Below are positions 23,899 to 34,591 of a DNA stretch of 64,000 bases, piece by piece. Origin of the DNA: Puccinellia tenuiflora (taxonomy: Eukaryota; Streptophyta; Magnoliopsida; Poales; Poaceae); assembly GCA_012064385.1 (NCBI GenBank), contig QRDG01000027.1, positions 2,114,242 to 2,178,241 of the forward strand, in the 5' to 3' direction. How positions within the stretch are numbered: the stretch's first letter is position 1; every line of letters begins with the position of its first letter. The position numbers and the translations under genes are program-made. Under the pieces are notes generated by a model, which did no database searches, was not told where the DNA came from, and worked only from the letters and a program-made list of their open reading frames with translations.

Positions 23899-23964
<66 letters not shown>
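23899..23964. repeat. (TA)n microsatellite, left side of the inverted-repeat element
   Basis: An uninterrupted run of about 33 AT dinucleotides ends exactly where the inverted-repeat element begins. A matching run lies on the other side of the element at 25,529-25,571. Confidence 0.95.
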
Positions 23965-23965
<1 letters not shown>

Positions 23966-23967
<2 letters not shown>

Positions 23968-25501
23968 TCTGCTATTCTGGAACCAGTTCTAGAATAGCTA
24001 TTCTGGAACCACTTATGAACTTCCCACTTCGCCTCTGTGAACTTCTTCCCGACACGTAAGTGAACTTCTTCACAGAGGACCAGATGCACGTCCTACATCA
24101 TGTTTTCGACTTGTTTGATTTTTTTTGACCTGTTTGATTTTCGTACTCGAAATATTTCTGAACTTCCCTCGTCACGAAAGTGAACTTTTATGTGAGACGT
24201 AAGTGAACTTCCTAATGAAGCATCAGACGAGCGTACTATGACATCCTAGTTACATACATTGAACTTCCAATTTTTCTCATGTGTGTTATTCGGAGCGGGC
24301 TTCGAAGTTATATACATTGAACTTCAAATTTTTCTAGAGTGAACATCTAGAATGTGGTGAACTTCACGCCAAAAGAAATGTGGAATTTTTTTCACGCGGT
24401 TGAATTGAATCTTTTTCTTACGAACAAATAAGTGAACTTTGCACGTCACGCCAATCGAACTTCTCCGAACCACAAAACTGAACTTCATGGCGAAGTTTGT
24501 AGCGAACTTCAAACAAAGAAGAATAGAGAATAGAGCATGAGCAGAACGGAGAGAGGTGTTGCAGATCGGGGAAATGTGCTGGAGTGAGGTGCCAGAAGAG
24601 GACGACCTTGGCGCCCGTCCCCGATGCTCGCGACCGGCGCATGTGCTGCTGCTCGCTGCGTTGCTCCTACAGCTTCCTCTGGTTCGCCTCCGGTTGATCC
24701 CGCGGAAGGGGAAGGGAGGTGCGGCACCGCCGGCACACGGTCTGTAGGGGAGGACGCGGAGGAGCTCCGGATCGACCAGCCGCCGCCGGCGCGCGCTCTG
24801 TAGGGGAGGCCGGGTCGGCATTGTGTGGAGGCTGGCCAGGGCGGCGCTCGTGGTCACATGATGGGGCGACGCGCGGGGCTGGGTGGAGGCGCGCGGGCGA
24901 GGCGGCCTGGCCGGTGGAGGTGAGCGGGGGAGGCGGCCGGGGCTGGTGGAGGTACGGGGCAGGGCCCTGCAGGAGCTCGCGCGCCGCCGCAGACCCCGGA
25001 CAGGCGCAGCCGCCTCCACCTTCTTGTGCGTGCCCACGGAATCCGGACAGGGCGGGGCCGCTCCGGCGTCCTCCAGGACCTCCTCTCCAACGAGCTCGAG
25101 CCGGTCGGGGAGGAGCGTGGCGGTAGGGACGGGGGGCAGCGCTTGGAGACGTCGCCGACAGCTGGAGGCGCGCGGGGCGGAGGTCGGGGGCCCTCCGGGG
25201 GGCTGCGCGCAGCGGAGGTCGTGGAGAGGTGGCGGGGCAGAGGTGGGGCAGAGTAAGAGGAGGCTCGGGGGCGGCTCTCACCGGTGGACCGGAAGGGGAG
25301 GTGGCACGGTGGCTGGCGGGGAACTCGATCGGGGAGGAGGTGGGAAGGGATCAGGATCGGGAGGTAGTTGGGAAGGGATCGGGTTCGGGTTTAGAAGGTG
25401 GTTTGGTTCGGCCCGGTTCGGGTTTAGAAGGTCTTTATTTAGGGAAGGGTTCTAGAATAGCTATTCTAGAACCTCTTAAGGGGGGTTGCAGAATAGTCCT
25501 G

Positions 25502-25502
<1 letters not shown>
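23966..25502. mobile_element. Inverted-repeat element inserted in a TA microsatellite, with GC-rich core
   Basis: The left end reads GCTATTCTGGAACC then AGTTCTAGAATAGCTATTCT. The right end, reverse complemented, reads ACTATTCTGCAACC, about ten extra bases, then GGTTCTAGAATAGCTATTCT. These form imperfect terminal inverted repeats of about 45-55 bases, each containing an inner palindrome TCTAGAATAGCTATTCTAGA. Both flanks are TA repeats, as in the Micron class of TA-targeting elements. The left third (24,000-24,520) is studded with GTGAACTTC/GAACTTC motifs. The right two thirds (24,590-25,440) are very GC-rich and may be captured gene sequence, but no frame is convincing. Superfamily unassigned. 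Confidence 0.65.
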
Positions 25503-25575
<73 letters not shown>

Positions 25576-25916
25576 TTTCATGAAAAAAATCGGCATGACC
25601 TTCCTACAAATAGGACCTAAGAGGGAATGCCAAAATTTGCCGAGACGGAAATTAATCAACATCCCGGCAAAATATTGGCAACTTATTTTAATTTCACATT
25701 TTCACACAACCATAACATGCAAAATTTCACACATATATAGTCCATTTCGAAAAATTCCGGTCAAATTTCACAAAAATTTATTAATTTATATATAGTTGGT
25801 CCACCATAATTAGATGACCACACGTACGAGATCGAGTCAACTTCACCAAGAAAAGTGGTGTGGAACGCTTGTAGCTAGAACGGTGTGTTGGAGCTTTGAA
25901 TCTTGTGTTGGAGAGA
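25503..25916. other. (CT)n(TA)n microsatellite and non-coding CACTA interior
   Basis: The run CTCTCT followed by TATATA (25,503-25,571) forms the right flank of the inverted-repeat element. The remaining 345 bases are AT-rich CACTA interior upstream of the transposase gene; I see no gene in them. It ends at the insertion point of element 5 in GAGAGAGAC. Confidence 0.7.
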
Positions 25917-25921
25917 GAGAC

Positions 25922-27113
25922 TGTCGTCGTGGTGAACTGACAGATGCCTGGGGTAGGCTTAAGTTTGGGGCCGATGGACGTTGTTGGCACCGGGGAGGGA
26001 TGGTGCGTAGAATTATGCACACAGAGTAAAGCACACACACGATCTACCCAGGTTCAGGGCCCTCGTGAGGAGGTAAAACCCCTACTCCTACTTGTCTGAT
26101 CTGTATATGATGATATATATGTGAGGTACATAGTTGCTCCTTGAGCTGTTTCTCTAGAGGAGGAAGAAGAGCTCGTATGGAGCGAGGGGGAAAGAGAATC
26201 CCGGGTCGGGTGTCCTGAGCGTCCCCCCTGGTGCTCCTTATAAAGGGAGCCCAGGGGACAAGGGGATGCCCCACGACACAGTGCCACACTATAGCTGAGA
26301 TGACTATTGGGGTCTTGTCGCACTATTCCCTAATAGTGCTGTACTATGCCGGCACAGTAGCCCGGCATGGCTACAGTGGCGCTTGTCTCCTCCTGGAAAT
26401 ATCTGTCTGGCAGCGAACAATGCCGGTCCGAGCTAGGAGCGTCCCAAGACCGACATAGGGAGGCGAGCTAGCTGGCGAGGGTGAGCAGGCAGCAATGCCG
26501 GTCTGAGCCATGGGCGTCCCAAGACCCGGCATCGATGGAGAGTAATTGATGAAGAGAACCGACATAGCCTGTGCCATCGATGGGCACCTATGTCGGTCAT
26601 GGGGTGATGAAGAGTGCTGCATATGCCGGCCCGGGCGCGGGAGCGGAGAGTGAGCCGGCCAGGATAGCCTGGCCAGCCGACATAGGCTATGTCAGCCTGG
26701 CACTGTACGCTGGCCGGTATCTCGGCTGCCTGGACGTCGGTCGAAGAAGTGGCCTGGTGGTGTCGGTTGAACGAGGACCGGGGCATGGCGAGGTAGTAAC
26801 GATTACCCGGGAGCGGAGAGTGAGCCGGCCTGAGGGAGTGGTGCGGAGGATATGGCCCGCGGGGGATGTCGGCAGTGGAGGTTCGGCCCAACCGGGGCCC
26901 ATGCGGGAGAAACAGAGGCCCAGCCGGGTTAGGGAATCCGACATAAACTTATGTCGGCCCGCCGAATGGTATGTCGGCCTGGGCCATGCCAATGTCGGGC
27001 ACGCTGCCCTCTTCTGCTTTTCCCTTATCTTGCATTCATTTAGTTACTGTCTCTTCCTTCCAATATACCAATAAACCACCAACTCTGGGGTACCCGGGGT
27101 TATATTCCTGACA
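25922..27113 (-). repeat. 3' LTR of element 5 (1,192 bp)
   Basis: It is bounded by TGTCGTCGTGGTGAACTGAC and ATTCCTGACA and colinear with 29,497-30,690. The motif TATGTCGG or its complement CCGACATA recurs many times in its second half. A CTTATAAAGGGAGCC block near 26,237 reads TTTATAAG on the minus strand and is a candidate TATA box. Confidence 0.9.
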
Positions 27114-28250
27114 GTAGTCCCCGAGACTATGTGGGAATCGCAGATTCGCGCATAGGCTAATCAACTAAGGTATCACAAAGTTGGTATCGAAACATAGCCT
27201 GCATGGGCTGAACAACTATATGACCAACTTGGGCAATGTCTCATCAACACTTAGCCTTCATGGGCTATGTCGGTATATATATTGCCTGCTTGGGCTGAAT
27301 CGACATAGAGCTTTTATGAACACTGTCATATGTTGGTTTATAGCCAACTCGGGTGTTACCGAAGTCGTATGTCAACAGCAGGAGCTGGACCGACATACAT
27401 CCTGCTTGTGTATCATCATATGTCGGTTTTTAGCCATCTCGGGCATTACCGAAATCGTATGTCGGCAGCATTAGCTGGACCGACATACAGCCTGCTTGGG
27501 CATCATCATATACCGGTTTTTAGCCATCTCGGACATTACCGAAATCGTATGTCGGCAGCATTAGCTGGACCGACATACAACCTGCTTGGGCACTATCACA
27601 TATCGGTTTTTAGCCTTCTTGGGCATTACCGAAGTGTTATGTCGGCATCATTAGCTGGATTCTCATACGGCCTGCGTGGGCACTATCACATATCAGTTTT
27701 TAGCCTTCTTGGGCATTACCGAAGTGTTATGTCGGTAGCATTTAGCTGAACCAACAACTTGCCCACATGGGCTGCTTTGACATATTGCCCTCATGGGCTA
27801 TGCCGGATTATGGACGCGGGGTCCACCAGATTTTTGTTGTCCTCTTGGACATGAAGTCCACCGGCCTTGCCGGCATACATGGCGAACCGAGATATGTGGT
27901 GATCCAACGTACTTGTCGATGCCATGATACTTGGCGATATGAAATAACGGATGATGCAATGATATCTGGCAAGCCGAGATATCCGGTGATTGCGAGACAT
28001 TTTGTGATGATGCCATGATACTTTGGCTGACCGACATAAACGGTGATTTGAGATAGATTATAGGATGCCGTGATATTTTGGGCGATCCGAGATAACCGAT
28101 ATAACCATGATCTAGGTGAAGAATTCTCATTCGGCAATACTGATACCACCAAACAGTGTTAGTCCAGGCATATTCATAATGAGTATTTAACCTTAACATC
28201 AACTCTATTGGCAGATGAAATTAACTCTAGCATCAAAACTAAGCATGATG
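27114..28250 (-). repeat. Internal region of element 5 with 90-bp tandem repeats
   Basis: Between about 27,297 and 27,748 a unit of exactly 90 bases recurs (anchors GGAC at 27,387, 27,477 and 27,567, and GGAT at 27,657), with partial copies at both ends. Each unit contains GACCGACATAC, GCCTGCTTGGGC, TTTTTAGCC and GGCATTACCGAA. Reading frames run through the array because 90 is a multiple of three, but the sequence has no protein homology I recognise. The remainder to 28,250 is non-coding with further CCGACATA motifs. Confidence 0.85.
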
Positions 28251-29496
28251 ATGCAGACTCGGTCTCAACCGAGTCCCCGAGTTACTTTTACTATCTAGGA
28301 GAAAACATAAACCTGACTGGCCGGCCAGTCCCCGGGTCAAGACATCTCGTTCCCGGGGAAAACATCTAAGCAAGATAGGAAGGGGCAGTCCCCGAGTAAC
28401 TTTTGAGGTTATCCTCTTATGCTTGGTACTAGTATACACGCGGTAAATACTTACATTGCATTATTGATGCTGATTGTACGGAGGCATACAAGTTTGCCCA
28501 GTCTGGGGCGTCCAAACAGAGTCGAAGACGAGCGAGACCTGCATGGGAAAAGCTGGGTTTTGCCGAGTCGGCCAACCAAACAGAGCCGACATACACCAGA
28601 TTCGGTAGACAACTGTCGGCAACAGTATGCCAGATTCTCTCTTGGCTGACATACTGTCCACATCGGCAATTTATCTCGGCAGTTATATGCCAATTTTTAT
28701 CTCGGCCGAGCTATCTCAGCTGGCCTATTTCCAGCCGACATACACTTATGTCGGTACCATAAGACTTAGCCGAGTTATCATCTTACTCGGCCAGGCTTTT
28801 TATCGGCACACGATTCAATCTGAGTCCTTTTACTCGGCGTGCACACTCAGCCGACATGCATGCATTGACCGACATGATACTGCTGACCTCTCTATTTCGG
28901 CAGCTGACTCTTTTCAACCGACACACTCTAATCCGCCGTGATCCATCTTTCTTCTTTTCTTCTATTTATTAACTCGGCCTGTGTCTCAAAGCCGACGCCA
29001 GCTTTTCTTTATAGCTTCTTACTTCTCTACCTTATTCGGCAACGAAACCACACCCTTAGGTGGCCGACATACCTCTGACTCGGCTTGCTCTTTCCTTCCT
29101 CAGCCGAGAGCCGCTCGCAGGCGCGCACGCATGCAGTGCACGCCAGATACTCACGGACGCGGTCGACTCGAGGCAGGACGACGGTGACAGCGTCGACATA
29201 GAACTACCAGGCTGAGCGGGAGAAACGACACGGACGCCGCAGTCCCCAGGCGCATTTGGAGACGTCGGTGACGAAGAAGGTGTGAGCGTGCGGAGGCCAT
29301 GTCGATGTCAAGCCCCTGGGCCTCACGGGAGATGGCGAAAGGGCCGCATTGGCATCGATGATGAAGAAGTTGATGAAGCCGTCCCGAGAACCGAGCTGCG
29401 GAACCCGACCCGCGGAGCCCGCCAGAGTTGATGAAGAAGGTCCCGTCCGGATGAAACCCAGCCAGCGCCACTGTCAGCCCCATGGTGGGCGCCAAC
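28251..29496 (-). other. 5' leader-side internal region of element 5
   Basis: The minus strand begins after the PBS with a GC-rich stretch (29,150-29,490) that could encode a short gag-like start (TVALAGFHPDGTFF), then becomes low in coding potential. The plus strand shows repeated TCCCCGAGT/TCCCCGGG blocks at 28,270-28,400 and dense CCGACATA/CTCGGC motifs at 28,560-29,100. No gag, protease or pol domain was recognised. Confidence 0.6.
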
Positions 29497-30690
29497 TGTC
29501 GTCGTGGTGAACTGACAGATGCCTGGGGTTGGCTTAAGTTTGGGGCCGATGGACGCTGTTGGCACCGGGGAGGGATGGTGCGTAGAATTACGCACACAGA
29601 GTAAAGCACACACACGATCTACCCAGGTTCAGGGCCCTCGTGAGGAGGTAAAACCCCTACTCCTGCTTGTCTGATCTGTATATGATGATGTATATGTGAG
29701 GTACATAGTTGCTCCTTGAGCTGTTTCTCTAGAGGAGGAAGAAGAGCTCGTATGGAGCGAGGGGGAAAGAGAATCCCGGGTCAGGTGTCCTGAGCGTCCC
29801 CCTGGTGCTCCTTATAAAGGGAGCCCAGGGGACAAGGGGATGCCCCACGGCACAGTGCCACACTATAGCTGAGATGACTACTGGGGTCTTGTCGCACTAT
29901 TCCCTAATAGTGCTGTACTATGCCGGCACAGTAGCCCGACATGCCTACAGTGGCGCTTGTCGCCTCCTGGAAATATCTGTCTGGCAGCGAACAATGCCGG
30001 TCCGAGCTAGGAGCGTCCCAAGACCGACATAGGGAGGCGAGCTAGCTGGCGAGGGTGAGCAGGCAGCAATGCCGGTCTGAGCCATGGGCGTCCCAAGACC
30101 CGGTATCGATGGAGAGTAATTGATGAAGAGAACCGACATAGCCTGTGCCATCGATGGGCACCTATGTCGGTCATGGGGTGATGAAGAGTGCTGCATATGC
30201 CGGCTCGGGCGCGGGAGCGGAGAGTGAGCCGGCCGGGATAGCCTGGCTAGCCGACATAGGCTATGTCGGCCTGGCATTGTACGCCGTCCTGGGGTATCTC
30301 GGCTGCCTGGACGTCGGTCGAAGAAGTGGCCTGGTGGTGTCGGTTGAACGAGGACCGGGGCGTGGCGAGGTAGTAACAATTACCTGGGAGCGGAGAGTGA
30401 GCCGGCCTGAGGGAGTGGTGCGGAGGATATGGCCCGCGGGGGATGTCGGCAGTGGAGGTTCGGCCCAACCGGGGCCCATGCGGGAGAAACAGAGGCCCAG
30501 CCGGGTTAGGGAATCCGACATAAACTTATGTCGGCCCGCCGACTGGTATGTCGGCCTGGGCCATGCCAATGTCGGACACGCTGCCCTCTTCTGCTTTTCC
30601 CTTATCTTGCATTCATTTACTTGATGTCTCTTCCTTCCAATATACCAATAAACCACCAACTCTGGGGTACCCAGGGGTATATCCCCGACA
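29497..30690 (-). repeat. 5' LTR of element 5 (1,194 bp)
   Basis: It starts TGTCGTCGTGGTGAACTGAC beside the PBS region and ends TATCCCCGACA before GAGAG. It is nearly identical to the other LTR; examples of differences are GGGGTTGGC versus GGGGTAGGC and GCCCCACGGC versus GCCCCACGAC. Confidence 0.9.
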
Positions 30691-30695
30691 GAGAG

Positions 30696-31294
30696 ATAGG
30701 GCTAGATCTAGATCTAGAATAGCTGTGGGTGAAATCCTTTGGTGGATAGGATGTAGAGAGGGAGGTGAGGCTAGATCTATCACTAAACTAGTTTTTATTG
30801 GTTAAAACTAATGGAAATGATTGGGGGGGGGATGGAGATTTAATGGAGTAGCTTTGAGCAAGTGTGAAGGGGAGAGTGTGGTGCAATAATGGAGAGGGAA
30901 TGGGGGCTGGCCGGGTTGAAGTGGAAGTCCCAGGTTACCAGTGGTTCTTTCCATACCGTTGGAGAACATGCTTCGTGATGCGCCAGTGGTAAATGCGGGC
31001 CCAGGCGACCCCAGCAGGGCCATCTACTACTGGCAAACTAAGTAGCCCGTTCGTAAGTGGTACTTAACTTAGCGTTGGCGAACGGCTGTGTTGGTTCGCG
31101 AGCGGTAGGTGGCCCCGCTGGGGACGCCCGGGCCCGCGTTTACCACTAGCACGTCTGGCAGCTCGTTCGCCAGTGGTAAAGAAGTACCACTGGCGAACAT
31201 GAATTTCGGTGCGCCAGTGAGATTTACCACTGGCGAACTTATAATTTAGTTCGCCAGTGAGAGCCCGGCGGCTATAGCCCTTTTCCTACTAGTG
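30696..31294 (-). repeat. Right terminal region of the large CACTA element
   Basis: This holds the terminal inverted repeat (ending CTTTTCCTACTAGTG) and about a dozen subterminal copies, in both orientations, of a motif close to TACCACTGGCGAAC / GTTCGCCAGTGGTA (30,940-31,260). Such subterminal repeats bind the element's TNPA-like protein in characterised CACTA elements. It also has a poly-G run at 30,822 and a CTAGATCTAGATCTAGAAT block at 30,701. Confidence 0.9.
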
Positions 31295-31610
31295 TAAGTT
31301 AATCGGAGAATAGGGTGACGCCTTTGTGGCAAGCTCACCCCTCCAACGAGACGTACTCCCTTAACAAGGAAGAACTCGGGAATACATCCTTTCCTCCGCG
31401 TGCTCCTACTATTGGTTATCTCTATCCTCTAGTAGCTTTTACTTGTATCGTGTTAATTCCCTAGTAGTAGTTGTTTGCTTGTCATGTAGGTAAATTCACC
31501 GTAGTTGCATATCTAGAGAATTTACCTTTTGTGTCAAGCCTAAATTGAAAAAGTATTAAAATTTAGTGTAGCACCTATTCACCCCCCTCTAGGTGCCCAT
31601 ATGATCCTTT
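31295..31610 (-). repeat. LTR fragment of another retrotransposon
   Basis: The plus strand ends TATTCACCCCCCTCTAGGTG...GATCCTTTCA. The reverse complement begins TGAAAGGATC and CCTAGAGGGGGGTGAATAGG, a common start of a cereal LTR. The other part is lost. It served as the insertion target of the CACTA element, whose end abuts it at 31,294. Confidence 0.6.
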
Positions 31611-31958
31611 CACCCGACTGTCTAATAGTAATGGGCCGGCCCGCCCAACCCTAGAACCCGTTCCATTTCGGTGATGTCATGTCACGAAACGGGATGACGT
31701 CATAGTCTTACGGGATGATGTCATGTTTAACGCTGTTAAATTTGGTCCGTTCGGGGGCTCCGCTACATGCATCTACCACGCCAGTTTTCCATTGGTCGAT
31801 GGTTGCCATCTACCACGAAAAGCTTGGGACGTGGTAAATCCTTTTGCCATGCAGATTCAACCACGGTACCACTTTCATGATAGAAAACTTTTAGCCACGA
31901 AAAATGGACCTTCTACCACGAAAATCGAGCGTGGTAAAAAGCAACTTTTTTTCTAGTG
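31611..31958 (-). mobile_element. Terminal fragment of a second, different CACTA-type element
   Basis: It ends with ACTTTTTTTCTAGTG at 31,958, the complement of a CACTAGAAAAAAAG terminus. It is preceded by repeated TACCACG/CGTGGTA motifs (at about 31,772, 31,813, 31,831, 31,862 and 31,916), which look like subterminal repeats. The opposite terminus was not found to the left, so it is a truncated end. Confidence 0.6.
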
Positions 31959-32598
31959 GCCGGCGGCAGCTCCTCAGCCTGAATATCAATGGTCAGAGCT
32001 GTCATGATCCTACATCGGCTTTCCTTCAAACACCACGTCATCCAGATCCTCTTCTGTGAGCCCGAGCTACCTCATCATCGCTTCAATTCCACCATCGGGG
32101 CCTCCAATAGCAGGACGGGATCCTCTAGCCACCGTCAACCGGATGGGATCTGCTAGCCGCCATCAAACTTTGCCCGAAAGAAAACAGGCGATCGTCACCG
32201 AGAAACCCTAGAATCACCGCGAGACGCCAAGGCCGTGTAGTGATGCAAGATCACCCCTTGGTCAGCCCGAACGTACACCACGGAGGAAGGCGATAATTCA
32301 GGGAAGAAGAAATCTCAACGCCGGCAGGGGCAAGAGGAACTCTAATCCCGAACCAGCGTGTGAAACTAGTGAAATATCAACCGAAGCAGTAAATAGGCAT
32401 AGCCCACGAAACAAGCTGGGGGTACGTATGCTGGCTACCTGGCGCAAAAAAGCGTAGAATATGACTTAGGAGCTTCCAGCGAGAAGCTACACACTTTTTC
32501 TTGGGCCTATGCTGTCCACCACCACGAAGCTGGGCTACAAGCCTAAAAGAAGTGCCTTTTTCTACTTCACCGGAAGGCTCATGGGCTTCTTAGTAGGT
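31959..32598. other. Unassigned region
   Basis: Mixed-composition sequence with short frames only. GC content and phrases such as GAGAAACCCTAGAATC suggest a decayed gene 5' region (minus-strand or plus-strand 5' UTR), but no exon can be supported. Confidence 0.3.
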
Positions 32599-33181
32599 AG
32601 AATCCTGCTATATGTACGACGTTTTACGTCCGATCTTCGTAGGATCTTTGTGTCAGGCTACCATCCAAGCCCACGACGCAAAAGCCCAAGAGGCTAAGAA
32701 CCATGAACCAACTTGGAGTCTGTACGCGAACCAACCGAGTGCGATTACAGAAAGGGTTCCCTCTCTGAAGGTCACTCCAGCGTGCAGAAGACGCCACGTG
32801 GCCACGTATGGATGAGGAAGAGAAGTAAAAGTTGGATACCAACGCATCAGCATACGCGCACGCACGCGTCTGAGCCCGGCCGGCCGGCCGAAACATGCGC
32901 GCGTCCACGCGTACGTCGTGTTGCCCTTTCTCGATTGTTTAGCTAGCCGAATGTACAAAAACCGTACTACACAAACACAAAAGCAAATGTACAAACTACA
33001 CATAATAGGGAGTACAAATTAAATCTAAAATTCTCTTACATACCGGTATATAAATTTGGGTGCTTGCCACCCCACCCCCAATCCTAAGTAATATATACAA
33101 GTTACAAGTTTTTCTTAATCTAGCGGCTCGGCTTCGTCCCCCGTCGCCGCTACCGCGACGTACGGGGGGACTCAACCTCGG

Positions 33182-33239
33182 GGCGTTAGGGTACGGAGGA
33201 TTAGCGTCGACGGCGATGAATCCTCCGTACCCTAACGCC
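33182..33239. repeat. Perfect 21-bp inverted repeat (hairpin)
   Basis: GGCGTTAGGGTACGGAGGAT(T) at 33,182-33,202 and its exact reverse complement at 33,219-33,239 are separated by 16 bases that include the small palindrome CGTCGACG. No coding context. Confidence 0.95.
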
Positions 33240-33306
33240 TACGCTAACGCGCCACATGGAAGTACAGAGTATATACAATAGAAAGTACAGAATAGTGCGA
33301 TTCGGA

Positions 33307-33650
33307 TGTACATCCGCGCGCACATCGGTGTACACCCACGCGAACCTGCTGTACATCCGCGCCCAACTCACCTGTACATCCGCGCGCACATCGTCGTACA
33401 TCCGCGCACACATCGTTGTACATCCGCGCGCACATCGGTATACACCCACGCGAACCTGCTGTACATCCGCGCCCAACTCACCTGTACATCCGCGCGCACA
33501 TCGTTGTACATCCGCGCACACATTGTTGTACATCCGCGCGCACATCGGTGTACACCCACGCGAACCTGCTGTACATCCGCGTCCAACTCACCTGTACATC
33601 CGCGCGCACATCGTCGTACATCCGCGCACACATCGTTGTACATCCGCGCG
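33307..33650. repeat. 110-bp tandem repeat, just over three copies, with about 22-bp sub-repeats
   Basis: The anchor TGTACATCCGCGCGCACATC occurs at 33,307, 33,417, 33,527 and 33,637, spacing 110 bases each time. Within each unit, five sub-units of 21-23 bases begin GTACATCCGCG or GTACACCCACG. Overlapping open frames on both strands are by-products of the repeat. Confidence 0.95.
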
Positions 33651-34116
33651 AAAGATAACAGAAAGTATAAAACTACACATGATGTACAACTACAATGCTA
33701 CCGAGTGTACAAACTATATAGAACCGGTAGTATAAAAAAAAAGTTTCTCGAAACATATCAACATGGGATCTAGTTTTAAGATCTCGACACGAGGATCTCA
33801 AATATGAAAACGGTTCGTAATTCTAAAATACGGTTTTAGAGATATTTCATTAAAAAAAACGAATCTAAAAATAAATGCGTTTCCACCCATCCGTACTCCA
33901 AACCGGTGGGATGGGAAAATCGCACCAAAACTCTCTAGTGTTGCCACTTGTCACACATACAAACACCCACGGGGAGACCAAACAAGGAGAAGGCGCCACT
34001 TGGCGCGAGAAGAGCGGAGGAAAAGTTTCTTTTGCAAAGGGAACCCTTTTTTTAGTGATTACCGAACCAACATCGTATAAAGATCGGACGTAAAACATCG
34101 TACGTAAAGCAGTTCT

Positions 34117-34591
34117 TTTGAGTGGCAGACTCCGTAAGCGACAGACCAGCCCATGAAAGCCCCAGTTGTTTGATACTCCATATTATAGTAGTAATGTTAT
34201 TTTTGCTCAAAAAGAAAATAAATAGTAACTATATTATTGAGAGTTAATATTGTGAGCACAGGTACGTATGCTCCCTCCTATTTGAAACGTGCATTACGTG
34301 ATGCAAAACACGTTAAAAAAATTGAAACAAAATTTTCATGCATAGGTGATGCAAAATTTTCATGACGAAATTACTATTTATTTCGCCTTTGTAAAAAATA
34401 GAAAATTTCAGTGCTATATAGCAGTATGTCATACTCATAGGCCAAGTAAAAAATTATTTATCCGCGAAACTGTCTACGCGCACATGGAATGTTGCAGATG
34501 TACACGCGAACCTTTATTTTAGAATTTTTAAACATTAAAAAAATACATTTCTCAACCGGGTTCATATGTACGTAGTATTTTCCCGTTATTA
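34117..34591. other. AT-rich upstream region of the host-type gene
   Basis: About 475 bases without coding potential. A TGATGCAAAATTTTCATG-like segment is repeated (34,310 and 34,350). The element GATGTACACGCGAACC at 34,497 resembles the 33.3-kb tandem repeat unit. Presumably it includes the promoter of the gene starting at 34,763; no TATA box stands out. Confidence 0.35.

Larger units (their letters stand above)
25922..30690 (-). mobile_element. Element 5: complete non-autonomous LTR retrotransposon with internal tandem repeats
   Basis: Two full-length LTRs (25,922-27,113 and 29,497-30,690) have TGTCG...GACA ends and flank a 2.38-kb internal region without gag or pol. The minus strand has the PBS region TTGGCGCCCACCATGGGGC beside the right LTR and a polypurine tract CTCGGGGACTACTG beside the left LTR, so the direction is leftwards. 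The flanking 5-mers are GAGAC and GAGAG, a target duplication with one difference. The LTRs differ at scattered sites, many of them C/T or G/A, which suggests a fairly young insertion. It must use proteins from another element. Confidence 0.88.
7987..31294 (-). mobile_element. Large CACTA transposon, right (5') part, riddled with insertions
   Basis: The right terminus is CTTTTCCTACTAGTG at 31,294, the reverse complement of a CACTA end. It is preceded by about 450 bp of subterminal repeats. The minus strand encodes a TNP2-type transposase whose fragments lie at 22,035-23,860 and 7,987-8,462. Elements 1/2, 3/4 and 5, the TA-flanked inverted-repeat element and the filler DNA all interrupt it. 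The left terminus is beyond the window, on the far side of element 2. The three bases after the end (TAA, 31,295-31,297) should be one copy of the 3-bp target duplication. Confidence 0.85.
32599..34116. mobile_element. Inverted-repeat element with tandem array inside
   Basis: The left arm (32,599-32,655) contains TGTACGACGTTTTACGTCCGATCTT. The right arm (34,062-34,116) is its inverted copy, AAGATCGGACGTAAAACATCGTACG, with homology continuing outwards for about 15 bases (AGAA..CTGCT). The arms are about 50 bases and imperfect. I could not fix a target duplication, so the superfamily is open. The interior has a perfect hairpin, a 110-bp tandem array and otherwise no gene. Confidence 0.55.

Noticed and set aside
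24324..25455. Several long overlapping frames on both strands
   Set aside because: They arise from GC-rich sequence without stops. Composition is arginine, proline and glycine in all frames, with no codon-position signal or domain.
27297..27748. CRISPR-like regular repeats
   Set aside because: The 90-bp units are contiguous tandem repeats without unique spacers, inside a plant LTR retrotransposon.
33201..33773. Frames of 90-159 codons on both strands
   Set aside because: They are products of the 110-bp tandem repeat, open in several frames at once.
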